DNA of 46,665 nucleotides from a virus, in the IMG/VR virus record IMGVR_UViG_3300037086_000473, positions 1 through 46,665 of that record, one strand, 5' to 3'. The translations under genes were made by a program, and so were the position numbers. Shown one piece after another: positions 26,701 through 31,905 of the stretch; position 1 is the stretch's first letter, and the number at the start of each line of letters is the position of its first letter. Under the pieces are notes generated by a model. It saw only the letters and a list, made by a program, of their open reading frames with translations, ran no database searches and was not told the DNA's origin.

Positions 26701-26764
26701 TTCCGTGACTCCTATTCTATACATTTTCACAAGCGCGGGTTGGAAAACCGTAACCCTATTGTAA
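14705..26764 (+). CDS. Giant 4019-aa modular tail fibre protein
   Basis: Almost certainly a tail fibre or fibre-like adhesin. ATG 14705 is preferred over TTG 14699 because AAAGGAG (14689-14695) is properly spaced from it. Modules in order by residue: 1-200 N-terminal baseplate-attachment type, with VDAKIDNRPLKNL; about 510-680, 1195-1336 and 2310-2590 three CBM4/9-like beta-sandwiches, each ending in a QLExxxxxxTPY-type motif (strictest in the last two); 1634-1980 a right-handed beta-helix, opening YVDPISGNDNNAG; 1992-2232 and about 2595-2790 two LamG/concanavalin-like sandwiches; 2790-3260 repeats of GASLIGI..VExAL; 3260-3850 further fibre repeats such as LPTASTLVLGGV. The C-terminus has DHDHSGTY twice, the His pattern of T4 gp37-type metal-binding needles. 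Confidence 0.85.
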   Translation: MGNVKHWSTGALGNTYGTDPGYENSKGLTTDNLPGIEAYVPEDIVDAKIDNRPLKNLTDNDVILETNTSDVASEVDHGVFKNRYQDFSLEIGISGNYPDPENINNIINITPLKIDSGSSIINGQITRIGNQKIVYFLRDDGSQLFPDYTQINDTNQVLTIIDPNYFDTSYSAVYSSVAESLPINFTNYSIIIRNIDTLGGGHPERLNGPYNTYRDWEDLIPLAPEVSTVSDSSSEIVSFGNDFNYGQFSQGYWLSSPYYDANSVKTNILGTNVDSVTLKKNILVKDKLISTDSFSIGSSGSYEYSVVTDGVFFDDVVWTNANLDADVQDLYIDSTTNDLYFITRSTTFKRIWYRSGASAFTSAIQLESQDLQGISGQQLPIGISKIKNYLVVYGTGGFINILNTTGAFIGSTLFSMPQNSPLTTQTIRSVYVWDNKVWIAGDTSLWYSNLSKWTSPETILTSDFTHIDLTTGSDAVLDSAGQQVISRINKLEKVRGNLYLDSSLQNSVDNLLLNPSFESGGLGLVPQYWTVGDNGSGTSTLHVTNGGRVGNYSASLAVTSPAISAWATQTYVPTTIDIGDRYTFSIYLQSPTAITTAPSILIEELDGNSTPVGTITPLVCNGVGSGWTRFSFTKTISSATSVSVRVTITSNQNSPLLIDTVQLELSSVTNQYTENFEYLLIGFTKINSNTSDVPFALIDISDKYHVKYDKGKYGSISSINDAISIGHNEVYFVSDTQVYLLTFLNNQSQYDRYTISPVLDEDMTNRVAKFESIKKVGDRIFFSGTPLNKVIRVTSADSSPHTIKIIDSTTGQSLVKLLGGTTFIPFITGHSASIEFNRVDSCYEGGVTDVGVYIPNSDMPVVYTAKIIVDDIYTDATISITPPRTNEGPWTIDQIFSAIKNSYTGTRLSFPLDLSTSPFPANQAQLPEWPNPISSSSIIDGLYSIGKKELSRHVKGSIHKIFAMPGVTSYLFVARGMQLLKSKLDPNILKRPGFGGTYPNPGEADYVHNWNFLSSNYNLTHYRNKINNDILLTDDPFDRSWFDFPSIDSGYSILKGSVRIKTNQSTEVGFAEDVDYVVDYENNKIIRYDGTNYLQNSDAGLSTSKTSLLISSGGTNHTSPTILYNGLPPTAHVNDFYLVTNSGISYNGFYYWTGTAWNKFYDDQIPNIWKFYLNDQSSTTESRIMVIDLDKDFANSAIQTWVKPATIVSTNPKSIIYQTFILPYAGVVGDTTLTFSAYLKSFAHCTGLIRIVECNSTNSDIITHGENDGNGADSTTYTIDSTSFNIWKKFSISHTFINSNSTQIRVEIQINSTTQILIAKTQLERSPFATPYMDATVESRINPDMHLFIDYTEYKNLIPTTDYIFNTIDSGTTPNRKIRLSSHFTNFILNGQISLSSYDSFAFQYKYEKIFNPLDFGNSLPATQRPYTANDDFFLYTVNGRIWAINQMMSILSLDTVDPLKITYNYHFPRIDQIKIRNTPDQFGNYLYIVKGTVDPTNPYKPNDPGTGTGISSGRRYYDGVAIEDIVDNVDNDTLYEINVTYLDYHYNNIFDRRIYMDAKDHTAFNISLLPETVAYFPFVKDFNSTNGIGPLNFLENSKIIPIIKNYLIIENNEVGAWHDGYQLNLRIAYPGNSFYVDPISGNDNNAGNSANNAFKTVAAAVAVLTQENPNIVITQPAVLNENIQINQSFAYSVGIYAASYCYWRGGLQNIGPLTVQGIVFQNTSLYPLNTLLLQWCTLEDSTISCTYPQDVSFVNTEFKDCYDSVLRVNNTLFPSPFIFPYKAVTETDVPPDNNIVADHDDESVYPGYYYAKTILKSSTFTFTNCLMYKIDANFVQFDPDPKLDWNGTFDFNSCTIAYNKSLFSSNRTNLTINYADSILYQNRTSSTDARAFTCNSIVNFSNCYTDFDFLNQNFVSSDLNYGTGQFFTISCSGGTPTSNPQFIGIGEVTTDFYLRSIARGSAVDSPCLGEEQDLGCFLETRGQTNTDVPKKLRSYVGFINEAVHYPITLNSEKITVTLEFKPNGSVSTPGILFDTRAADDDYDYIVLSYNNNDVTSHNPYPDSLTRTDPYRFRVLVGNKDRQYTIVSPIQIKTDEDFQKWHRISFTVNFEQNILPKTGFAEKDKVQNVVTLYHNSATEIESFIKYNLNRYADGTLISGRGVATDNDWDYNNICQFITLGSGYSPTIQNPDNPNNPLSTTPIIMKGYYTELRIDNRFINRKQFELWNSKQVAFNDPLDYINQNPLARTFENRTLSEYWALDTSYGRGAKGNYFKSGSHQRFMFDNGKFSWFLGNPITNLVASSNFFGLKNAGVIGDSAINWNTVPINFTHDWRIYVLDTGAGIVASRHVADNNQSGTGGVRLHMNGKSASSQKDLDIILASEFANWTDLSTMISYRFTSDGRLHFYTKDIAATSVTVSFGIPTGDAPEAIKVGYSTATKTGTISIAPWIISNLPSAPTENDTLFFNYDPTYLRYSANSLILTKANGTSIINTYQTTTSLPLDDYVVTFYIYYDQSNLNDQSNVAIINFYQGGANNQQFDSIERLDGNWWLATKLLPQISGSINLGISLIGTGTIYVDSCQLESGKYSTPYTTNPISDNGGIIINRDLINKNRGTIFFKFRPRFDFYEPLADGVNNAHPPKVLFELLGVVPDSLTQIPTVNANLGLRAVYYFDSLRNRGIIKFTINSDILTTWYLELVDQFWDQWHSVGIVYDFDTNRYVYWFDYFKNSIDQLLDNNSYVYNDLYIGRSTLRTTNVSSGIEIRDLIITKYPTSDVEIQSWINTYEFINISQISSTLIDFQTNIQNLITQVSGYTGLTSDVENQLTTITNQIATMGAFEANQNNTLTGMEAFVGYPSGGSGTHENRISALETSASSSNASIIAINSEIDSVIGSVGAHSAPAPTSLLALKSRLDNHDVLISGEENRAALAEIQIRTDLSSTSINKGASQIGIQDTTNVFTSTNVEGALTQLAAQLGTSGNLTSTLHQMQDNGDGSTWTTPLTQNLVALSNAIGNFFSTSINKGASLIGINDAAGVYSASTVEAALAEIAGTGRTTQTVASNAAAIGNLASTSTGAGASLVGVASGFTNINSNYSGVTTVEGAIEGIANQIETGLVADQISFAPNGLFLATNVQHAIAELAGTSRNPSMTVEGNYIDIGLMKDGSSGSNWSSGSNQNLVALRTDIDANSGSISTINTTIAPISQMKDANSGDWDTSLYTGPIHTTPHRANLVDHEGRIYTLEQASGNYLQTNPQGQHLEATLLPSPTSTIDLGNSTLYFRNIYASTATFYGSGTTTVGGSLTVSGNLTVNGTTTTINSTDTNITDSTFTIHVPAGGVGVDGDAYFIVRRGAAGGAEGGKDSKIYWNETAKRWQVIYPVSGAITLANIVVPSDLATTATAGLVTIGTGISVSGGTISVTPYSLPTASTLVLGGVKVDGTTITITNDIISVANIYTLPDATSLVKGGVIIGSNISVSSGTISITSTNIHDALGYTPYDASNPTEYQTEAQVTALISSTSFQGVWDATINNPTITSSVGTKGQYYIVNVAGTTVVNGISIWNIGDMIIFDGSVWNKIERSATITSSDVITALGFTPYDNSNPSSYLTASTLPTASTLVLGGVKVDGTTITIASGIISGAPTYTLPNATSLVKGGVIVGSGIDVSGGTISIQTASSVQSGLLSSTDWTTFNDKQSTSYTPTTSSDWQSAPTNIQQGLDNLANSINNTLHFSINTISGNNLTLSTRASGNIILTSAESITFQDEYLTSPISVSETGNATLASFFSGHATSIIGAINYIASLAGSFVSNAVTAGDTTSGYINYNGITKTAGQMNGGTAAPSHTIRLNYDGNLYATNFFGTLTGDVTGNVSGSAGSISWGNISGAPSTFAPPIATSSILGGVIVGSGIDVGIDGTISVDFAGSGSASSAAHSDHDHSGTYEPVISTKNTAFNVDFGTTTGTAAEGDHDHSGVYQPVGNYMSSSDLITPLSVASPPIDTPTIGTMRLYDDSVTPILYIFTSAGWKTVTLL
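24955..25690 (+). repeat. Direct repeat inside the giant fibre gene
   Basis: The segments 24955-25140 and 25514-25690 are close copies about 560 bases apart. Both encode LPTASTLVLGGVKVDGTTIT, then ATSLVKGGVI(I/V)GS. Both copies share GGTTGATGGAACAACAATCA and GCTACATCCCTTGTAAA. Between them, ALGYTPYD and ALGFTPYD mark the same spacer unit. This is an internal duplication of a fibre-shaft module. Confidence 0.75.
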
Positions 26765-26777
26765 GGAGATCTTATAG

Positions 26778-29042
26778 ATGCCTACCCCTAAATATGAAAA
26801 TCAGGTTTTTCTAATATGGGAAAACAATCCAAAAACTCCAATAACCGCGGCAGCACTGTCTAAGGCTGGAAACTATATAGCTTCTTACCAAGATTTTGAT
26901 GTCTCTGATTTGATGGGAGTTGATCCTCATAAAGAAAATAGTATTTTAATGGTTGACACCTTTAGTAGCGCTCCAGATTATTTAAATAGACTGATAATGA
27001 AGAGGCAGGTTTCAATTGGAATTATCAATACCAATAAAGATCTTTTAGGAAATTTCTACGTTGATGTAAATGACCAATACAAATATTTTGATGTTGGATT
27101 GGAAGACTTATATATAACAACTGCTGATATAGACGATGGTAACAATCCATTAGTTGGTGCGAACAAGGTTTGGTCTAGATCTGGAGAATTAAGACAATGG
27201 TTTGTATATCTTTGTGATAATGAAGATAGCAGTACGGCAAAAATTCTATGTTCTCAAAGTCTAGATCATCCAACTGGACAACCAATGGGAAGTGGAGGAG
27301 CGAGTAAGAGTCCACTCTTTACTAAAGAAAACACTAGAATGATTGGTGGATTCAAAACCAAAGCAGATGGAACAATAGATCCTAATTCGCTCTGGGACAT
27401 AAGTGGAAAGATCAACACCGTTAGATCAAAGAAATATATGATTTTGGATGAATACGCCAATGATTTAGAAGATACTGGAAACATCATTGTTCAAGGAACT
27501 ATTCAAAAGAGATTTATCTATAGACCACTTAGACCAAATGATTTGGATTCAACGACTGTCGCAACTGTGTTTGGTAATAATCTCAGTGTCACGGGCACCA
27601 TTACCTCTTCTGGAAACATTTCAATAGGTGGAAATCTATCAATAGCTGGAACTACTCAAGTAACAGGAAAATTTGATGTTGGGGCAACTCTTCCAATACA
27701 TCAAGTCAATCTCAACTATGATGGATCGCTGACAGCTTTGACATACAGAGTTCCACATACTGGATCTTTTCAATTCATTAATGCAGTTACACCAACTATT
27801 ATCACATCATTGGTTGCTACACCCCCAACAGCTTCAAGAGCATATACTTTTCCAGACGCCTCAAGTGATGGAACTGTTTTAATAGCGGCATCTTCTCAAT
27901 CCTCTGGATTCTTTGATGTTTCTGCCACGTTACCACAACATTCTCCTAATATCAATTATGATGGACAATTGACAGCAACTCAGCATAGAACTCCATATTA
28001 TGGTGCATTTTCTTTTGTAAATGCAATTAGTCCAACAATTTATACTTCTATTACAGCAGTTCCTCCCACTTCTACGAGAACCTATCAATTCTTAGATATT
28101 GGAAGCAATGGATCTATTATGGTGGCGGCCACTTCTCCAAATCCTGGTTTCTTTGATTCAACTACCACCAATCCAAGTGATGTTTCTTCAAGAATTAATT
28201 TCGATGGTAAATTTTACTCTTCTGCTATATATGTGACTGGAAATGTAACAACTACCAGTCCAAATACTATGAGCATTCAGGCTGCTTCAGAAGTTGTTGT
28301 CACTGGAGCTGTGGCCACTGGAGGCCAATTTAGAGCCATAGGTGGAAACTATGGTACTATTTTAAGAAATGATGGCACCAATTTTCAACTGCTTACTACA
28401 AACAGTGGTGATCAATATGGAACATGGAACGCATTTAGACCACTCTCGTTTAGTCTTGCCACTGGTGTCACTACAATTACATCTTTACAAACAGATACGA
28501 TTTCAGCACCAAGCGGAACTTTATCAGTAACTGGAAATCTTAGGGTGACTAGTACAACTATTACCGCAGGAACATTTAATAGTGGAACCACGGCTCCAAC
28601 AAACACAACTCGACTCAATTATGAAGGCTATTTCTATGCAACTAAGGTTTATAATGCTGTTTGGAATGATTTAGCCGAATATTTCAAAGCATCAGATGTT
28701 TCAAAACCTGGAAAGGTTTATGTGATAGAAAATGGACGTGCCTCTCTTTCATATAAGAGAGCTGATAAAAGAGTGCTCGGAGTTTGTTCAGATTCGGCAG
28801 CCTATATAATGAAATCAGAATACCAAAAAGATGGTGTTTTGATTGGTCTTTCTGGAACACTTGACGTTTGGACAAAAAGCAAGCTCAAGGCTGGAGATGA
28901 ATTAGTATCAGACTATGATGGATTTGCTACTAGGGCTAATTGGTTTGAAAAGATATTTAAAAGGGGCGCTATCTTAGGAAAGTCTCTTCTATCAAAGATC
29001 GACAATTCAGAACAAAGAATACCAATATTGATCAGGAGTTAA
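26778..29042 (+). CDS. Tail fibre, WEN-motif class, 754 aa
   Basis: A fibre beginning FLIWENNPKTPITAAALSKA, an N-terminal motif shared with the fibres at 29459 and 31906 and probably the virion anchor. Residues about 290-490 hold three repeats of about 80 aa that start FDVGATLP, FDVSATLP or FDSTTTNP and carry NYDG or NFDG. About residue 610, TAPTNTTRLNYEGYFYAT resembles a stretch of the giant fibre. The last 130 residues (from about 625, VYNAVWNDLAEYF) form a domain like the C-terminal Peptidase_G2/intramolecular chaperone domains of phage appendages, whose job is to help trimer folding. Whether it is cleaved is unknown. AAGGAG spaces well to the ATG, and the gene starts 13 bases after the giant fibre. 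Confidence 0.75.
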   Translation: MPTPKYENQVFLIWENNPKTPITAAALSKAGNYIASYQDFDVSDLMGVDPHKENSILMVDTFSSAPDYLNRLIMKRQVSIGIINTNKDLLGNFYVDVNDQYKYFDVGLEDLYITTADIDDGNNPLVGANKVWSRSGELRQWFVYLCDNEDSSTAKILCSQSLDHPTGQPMGSGGASKSPLFTKENTRMIGGFKTKADGTIDPNSLWDISGKINTVRSKKYMILDEYANDLEDTGNIIVQGTIQKRFIYRPLRPNDLDSTTVATVFGNNLSVTGTITSSGNISIGGNLSIAGTTQVTGKFDVGATLPIHQVNLNYDGSLTALTYRVPHTGSFQFINAVTPTIITSLVATPPTASRAYTFPDASSDGTVLIAASSQSSGFFDVSATLPQHSPNINYDGQLTATQHRTPYYGAFSFVNAISPTIYTSITAVPPTSTRTYQFLDIGSNGSIMVAATSPNPGFFDSTTTNPSDVSSRINFDGKFYSSAIYVTGNVTTTSPNTMSIQAASEVVVTGAVATGGQFRAIGGNYGTILRNDGTNFQLLTTNSGDQYGTWNAFRPLSFSLATGVTTITSLQTDTISAPSGTLSVTGNLRVTSTTITAGTFNSGTTAPTNTTRLNYEGYFYATKVYNAVWNDLAEYFKASDVSKPGKVYVIENGRASLSYKRADKRVLGVCSDSAAYIMKSEYQKDGVLIGLSGTLDVWTKSKLKAGDELVSDYDGFATRANWFEKIFKRGAILGKSLLSKIDNSEQRIPILIRS
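27670..28230 (+). repeat. Three internal repeats in the 754-aa fibre
   Basis: Units of about 240 bases begin near 27670, 27909 and 28150. Each opens with (F)FD, a T-rich stretch, LP or NP, then N(Y/F)DGxxxx. The first two also share SFxFxNAxxPTIxTS and later R(A/T)YxF, ending in IAAS or VAAT. Such a repeat array is typical of a fibre shaft. Confidence 0.7.
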
Positions 29043-29043
29043 T

Positions 29044-29457
29044 ATGAAACTATTTACAGTACCAAATTGTGAGAGCTGTGATAGGGTGGTGTCCCATATA
29101 CAAGAAAATAACAAAAATGTTGAAAAAATTGAATTGGAACTAATCGAAAACAAATGGTGTCAATTAATTGATGGACACATGGTTCCAATAGATGAGAAAC
29201 TTACTTCTTTTCCATCTTTAATGGTTGGAGCCAAAGACAACATAAACTATTACATCTACGGCGATACTGGGTGTATTAGCTATATAGAAAAGGGTTTTTT
29301 ACATGATATAAAAACGTGTCCATTTTTAAATTCGAATTGCATAGAGAATAAATGTGAAAAATTTGTGATAATGAATAAGGGTTTGATTGCCGAGGGTAGT
29401 TGTGCTGATACTTGGACACCCATTTTACTCACTAAGCTTATTTCTCGAGGAGAATGA
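29044..29457 (+). CDS. Glutaredoxin/thioredoxin-like protein with extra Cys module
   Basis: A 137-aa protein with a thioredoxin-fold core: MKLFTVPNCESCDRVVSHI carries the CxxC active pair (C9, C12) after the first strand, and SFPSLMVG (Pro57) supplies the cis-proline. This is the glutaredoxin arrangement. The C-terminal 50 residues add CPF at C92, C99, C104 and C120, in a spacing seen in small zinc- or cluster-binding modules. It starts 1 base after the fibre stop and ends 1 base before the next fibre start, so it is embedded in the fibre operon. It may reduce or isomerise disulphides during fibre folding, or bind metal. Which one is not shown. Confidence 0.6.
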   Translation: MKLFTVPNCESCDRVVSHIQENNKNVEKIELELIENKWCQLIDGHMVPIDEKLTSFPSLMVGAKDNINYYIYGDTGCISYIEKGFLHDIKTCPFLNSNCIENKCEKFVIMNKGLIAEGSCADTWTPILLTKLISRGE

Positions 29458-29458
29458 A

Positions 29459-31582
29459 ATGACTATAGAGCCTAAAGCATTGATAATGTGGGAGAATACT
29501 GCTGAAACACCTCTTGATTCTTCACATTTGTCAAAAGCAATAGATTTTCAAACAGACTCTAAATTCATAACATATGTAAATAATAGTGACACGAGCTTGC
29601 TCGATACTATTACTATCAATGGTACTATTTTCAACAATATTACCACTACTACTTATGCGCTATGGGCAGATGCCATATACACCATCGCTTGGCCTTCTAG
29701 TCCAACGAGTGATGCTCAAGTAAATAAGAAAATATATAACACAACAACACAAGATGTTAAAATTGGCCAGAAAAATGGACCCAATTATAGTTGGATTACT
29801 TCAACCTCCCCATATCAAAAACTATTGAAAATAGCTGCTAAGTCTAAGTTTTCTTTAACATATACGAATATCAATACCAATAGTTTAGTTTATGCCAATT
29901 TTGATGTCGGATCTGATCCAATAGTTCTTTCAATTGAGAGTCTTCTCATAAATTCAGTCAATACAGATTTTTCTCCATCTACGAGCTATGTAATTTATCT
30001 ATATTGGTTGAAATCCTATGGAAATTATGCCTATTTTAAGATAGTTAAGGCAACTGAAGATACAGCCAATACTAATAATTGGAAACAGGGAGGAGTATCC
30101 CAATCAGATACTGGAATAGACTCTACTAGTCCTAGTGGTTATAAAGTAATAGCTTTGAGAAAAGTTGGAGGATTCAAAACAACTGCAGATTCTTCTCCTC
30201 CAAAAATTGATCCGAACAGCGTGTGGGACATTTCAACCTATCACAAAGAGGTTACTTCTGAGGCCTTTAAGATTTTTGATCCCACATTATCCCAAACCAG
30301 AAGTTTGAATGCCTCTGATATCCCAATAGTGGATGTTGGCAACAAATTCAATGCAGCAGACATAGAAATGGCTTTAAATGAGACGAAGATTGTAGTAGAT
30401 CAACTAAACAATGACATGTACAAAACTCAGGATAGATTTGGAGTAGAGCTCAAATTCAGTAAATTGAAATGGAATTCTATTGCCAATTCCCTGTCAGAGA
30501 CTCTTACCAGCGATATCTCTTTGAAAATTACTGCAGGATATATCAACATTGTAGACAGAAGAATTACTGTAGATTCTAATCCAACTCTTCCAATCACCAA
30601 TCCTAGCTATCACGATCTCTATCTTCAGGGTGCCCCACTAGTTATTAACAATAATTCAACTACAACTCCTCGAACGGACATAATTTTAGGACAAAGAGAT
30701 CCTAGTGGAACAGACACGAGACTCTATGAAGGTGTTTGGAGAGTTTATATAGGTGGAACTGGTCAAATTTTCTTGAAAGAAAGTAATGTTGTGACTCCAA
30801 AATATTCTTCAACATATCATGGTTGGTATGATATGGGCAATGGTGCACGATGTATCGGCAAGTTTAAGGTTACAAACAATGGTGGCTATTACATAGAAAA
30901 AATGTCAATTATAAATACCTATGATGAAAACATTCCAACTAATGTTGTCATTATGGTACATGGAACCATGTGTCCGGACGGAATGGTTCCATGTGACGGA
31001 ATGTGGCACGATATTAATGGATATAATCTAAATTCTTACCCCAATATGCCATTATTTTCAAACTCAGCCCCAAATCCAAATTGGCAAAATGGAAGCTGGT
31101 GGGAGGAAACTCCAAACATGTGGGGAAGAACTATAAAGATGATTGGAACATCTACGGGTGTTGCTCCAACTTTGCCATATGCTACTAATAGGTTTAGTTA
31201 TGATTCTGCAACAGGTCAAGTTATTTCGGGCGGAAGTGCGGATGTGGGCATTTCTTCTGGAAGCGACATACACACTCATAATTACGTGCATCAACATACT
31301 GGTGGAACCCTTTCAACATCAGATCCTGGAACGCACACCCACCAATCAACTGATGTGCACATTCAACCACCAGAATCTACAGAACAGGTAGTTGGTGGTA
31401 CTGGAAAATATGTAGCTAGTTCTCAGCATGCCCACGTTGGATCAACAACAACTGGTGGAGCACATACGCATGGACCTCCATATACTTTTGGTGGAGCAAC
31501 GGCGGATCCAATACAGTCAACTACTGATTCTAATAGTTCTTGGTCACCATACAAAGAAATTCTTTTTTGCATAAAGAAATAG
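29459..31582 (+). CDS. Tail fibre, WEN-motif class, with HxH-rich collar-like C-terminus
   Basis: A 707-aa fibre. I choose ATG 29459 because GAGGAGAATGAA ends just before it and the shared motif ALIMWENTAETPLDSSHLSK follows directly. The longer open frame from 29387 would read through the previous gene. The C-terminal 220 residues have GTMCPDGMVPCDG, as in tail-collar (PF07484-like) and microcystin-dependent proteins. A His-rich tip follows: HTHNYVHQH, THTHQSTDVH, HAH and HTHG, likely metal-binding as in T4 fibre needles. The middle is a beta-rich shaft with no recognised domain. Together with its neighbours it forms a series of three fibres of one class. Confidence 0.75.
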   Translation: MTIEPKALIMWENTAETPLDSSHLSKAIDFQTDSKFITYVNNSDTSLLDTITINGTIFNNITTTTYALWADAIYTIAWPSSPTSDAQVNKKIYNTTTQDVKIGQKNGPNYSWITSTSPYQKLLKIAAKSKFSLTYTNINTNSLVYANFDVGSDPIVLSIESLLINSVNTDFSPSTSYVIYLYWLKSYGNYAYFKIVKATEDTANTNNWKQGGVSQSDTGIDSTSPSGYKVIALRKVGGFKTTADSSPPKIDPNSVWDISTYHKEVTSEAFKIFDPTLSQTRSLNASDIPIVDVGNKFNAADIEMALNETKIVVDQLNNDMYKTQDRFGVELKFSKLKWNSIANSLSETLTSDISLKITAGYINIVDRRITVDSNPTLPITNPSYHDLYLQGAPLVINNNSTTTPRTDIILGQRDPSGTDTRLYEGVWRVYIGGTGQIFLKESNVVTPKYSSTYHGWYDMGNGARCIGKFKVTNNGGYYIEKMSIINTYDENIPTNVVIMVHGTMCPDGMVPCDGMWHDINGYNLNSYPNMPLFSNSAPNPNWQNGSWWEETPNMWGRTIKMIGTSTGVAPTLPYATNRFSYDSATGQVISGGSADVGISSGSDIHTHNYVHQHTGGTLSTSDPGTHTHQSTDVHIQPPESTEQVVGGTGKYVASSQHAHVGSTTTGGAHTHGPPYTFGGATADPIQSTTDSNSSWSPYKEILFCIKK

Positions 31583-31592
31583 GAGAAGATTC

Positions 31593-31904
31593 ATGGTTTA
31601 TTTACAGTTGGCTCAACCATATAGGGATTTTGACAAAATCAAAATAACCGATATTTCTTTTTCTGAACAGACAGATAGATCTCAGGCTAGAATAAATGTT
31701 AGATACCAAATATACAAGAAACAGGGAAATCAATATGTAGTTTTGTTCACTCAATCACTTGATATTTTCAATCAAATTGACGTTGGTACTGTAGCTGCCA
31801 TGGCTCCAGGAGCTGGGTTCAATATGTATGATGCTGTTTGTAAAATTCTTCTAGAATATTTAATTTCTAAAAATATTGAGAGCGGTTCTATAGAGGTAGA
31901 GTAA
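31593..31904 (+). CDS. Small hypothetical protein between fibre genes
   Basis: A 103-aa protein, not recognised. It starts MVYLQLAQPYRDFDKIKITD and reads as beta strands followed by a helix (YDAVCKILLEYLISKNI). TAGGAG lies 6 bases before the ATG. The stop is 1 base before the next fibre start (ATG 31906). Genes of this size between fibres are often dedicated fibre chaperones, but no motif supports that here. Confidence 0.55.
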   Translation: MVYLQLAQPYRDFDKIKITDISFSEQTDRSQARINVRYQIYKKQGNQYVVLFTQSLDIFNQIDVGTVAAMAPGAGFNMYDAVCKILLEYLISKNIESGSIEVE

Positions 31905-31905
31905 A

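Noticed and set aside
29387-29458. Longer start (ATG 29387) for the collar-like fibre
   Set aside because: It reads through the end of the glutaredoxin-like gene. The shared WEN motif and ribosome site both point to 29459.
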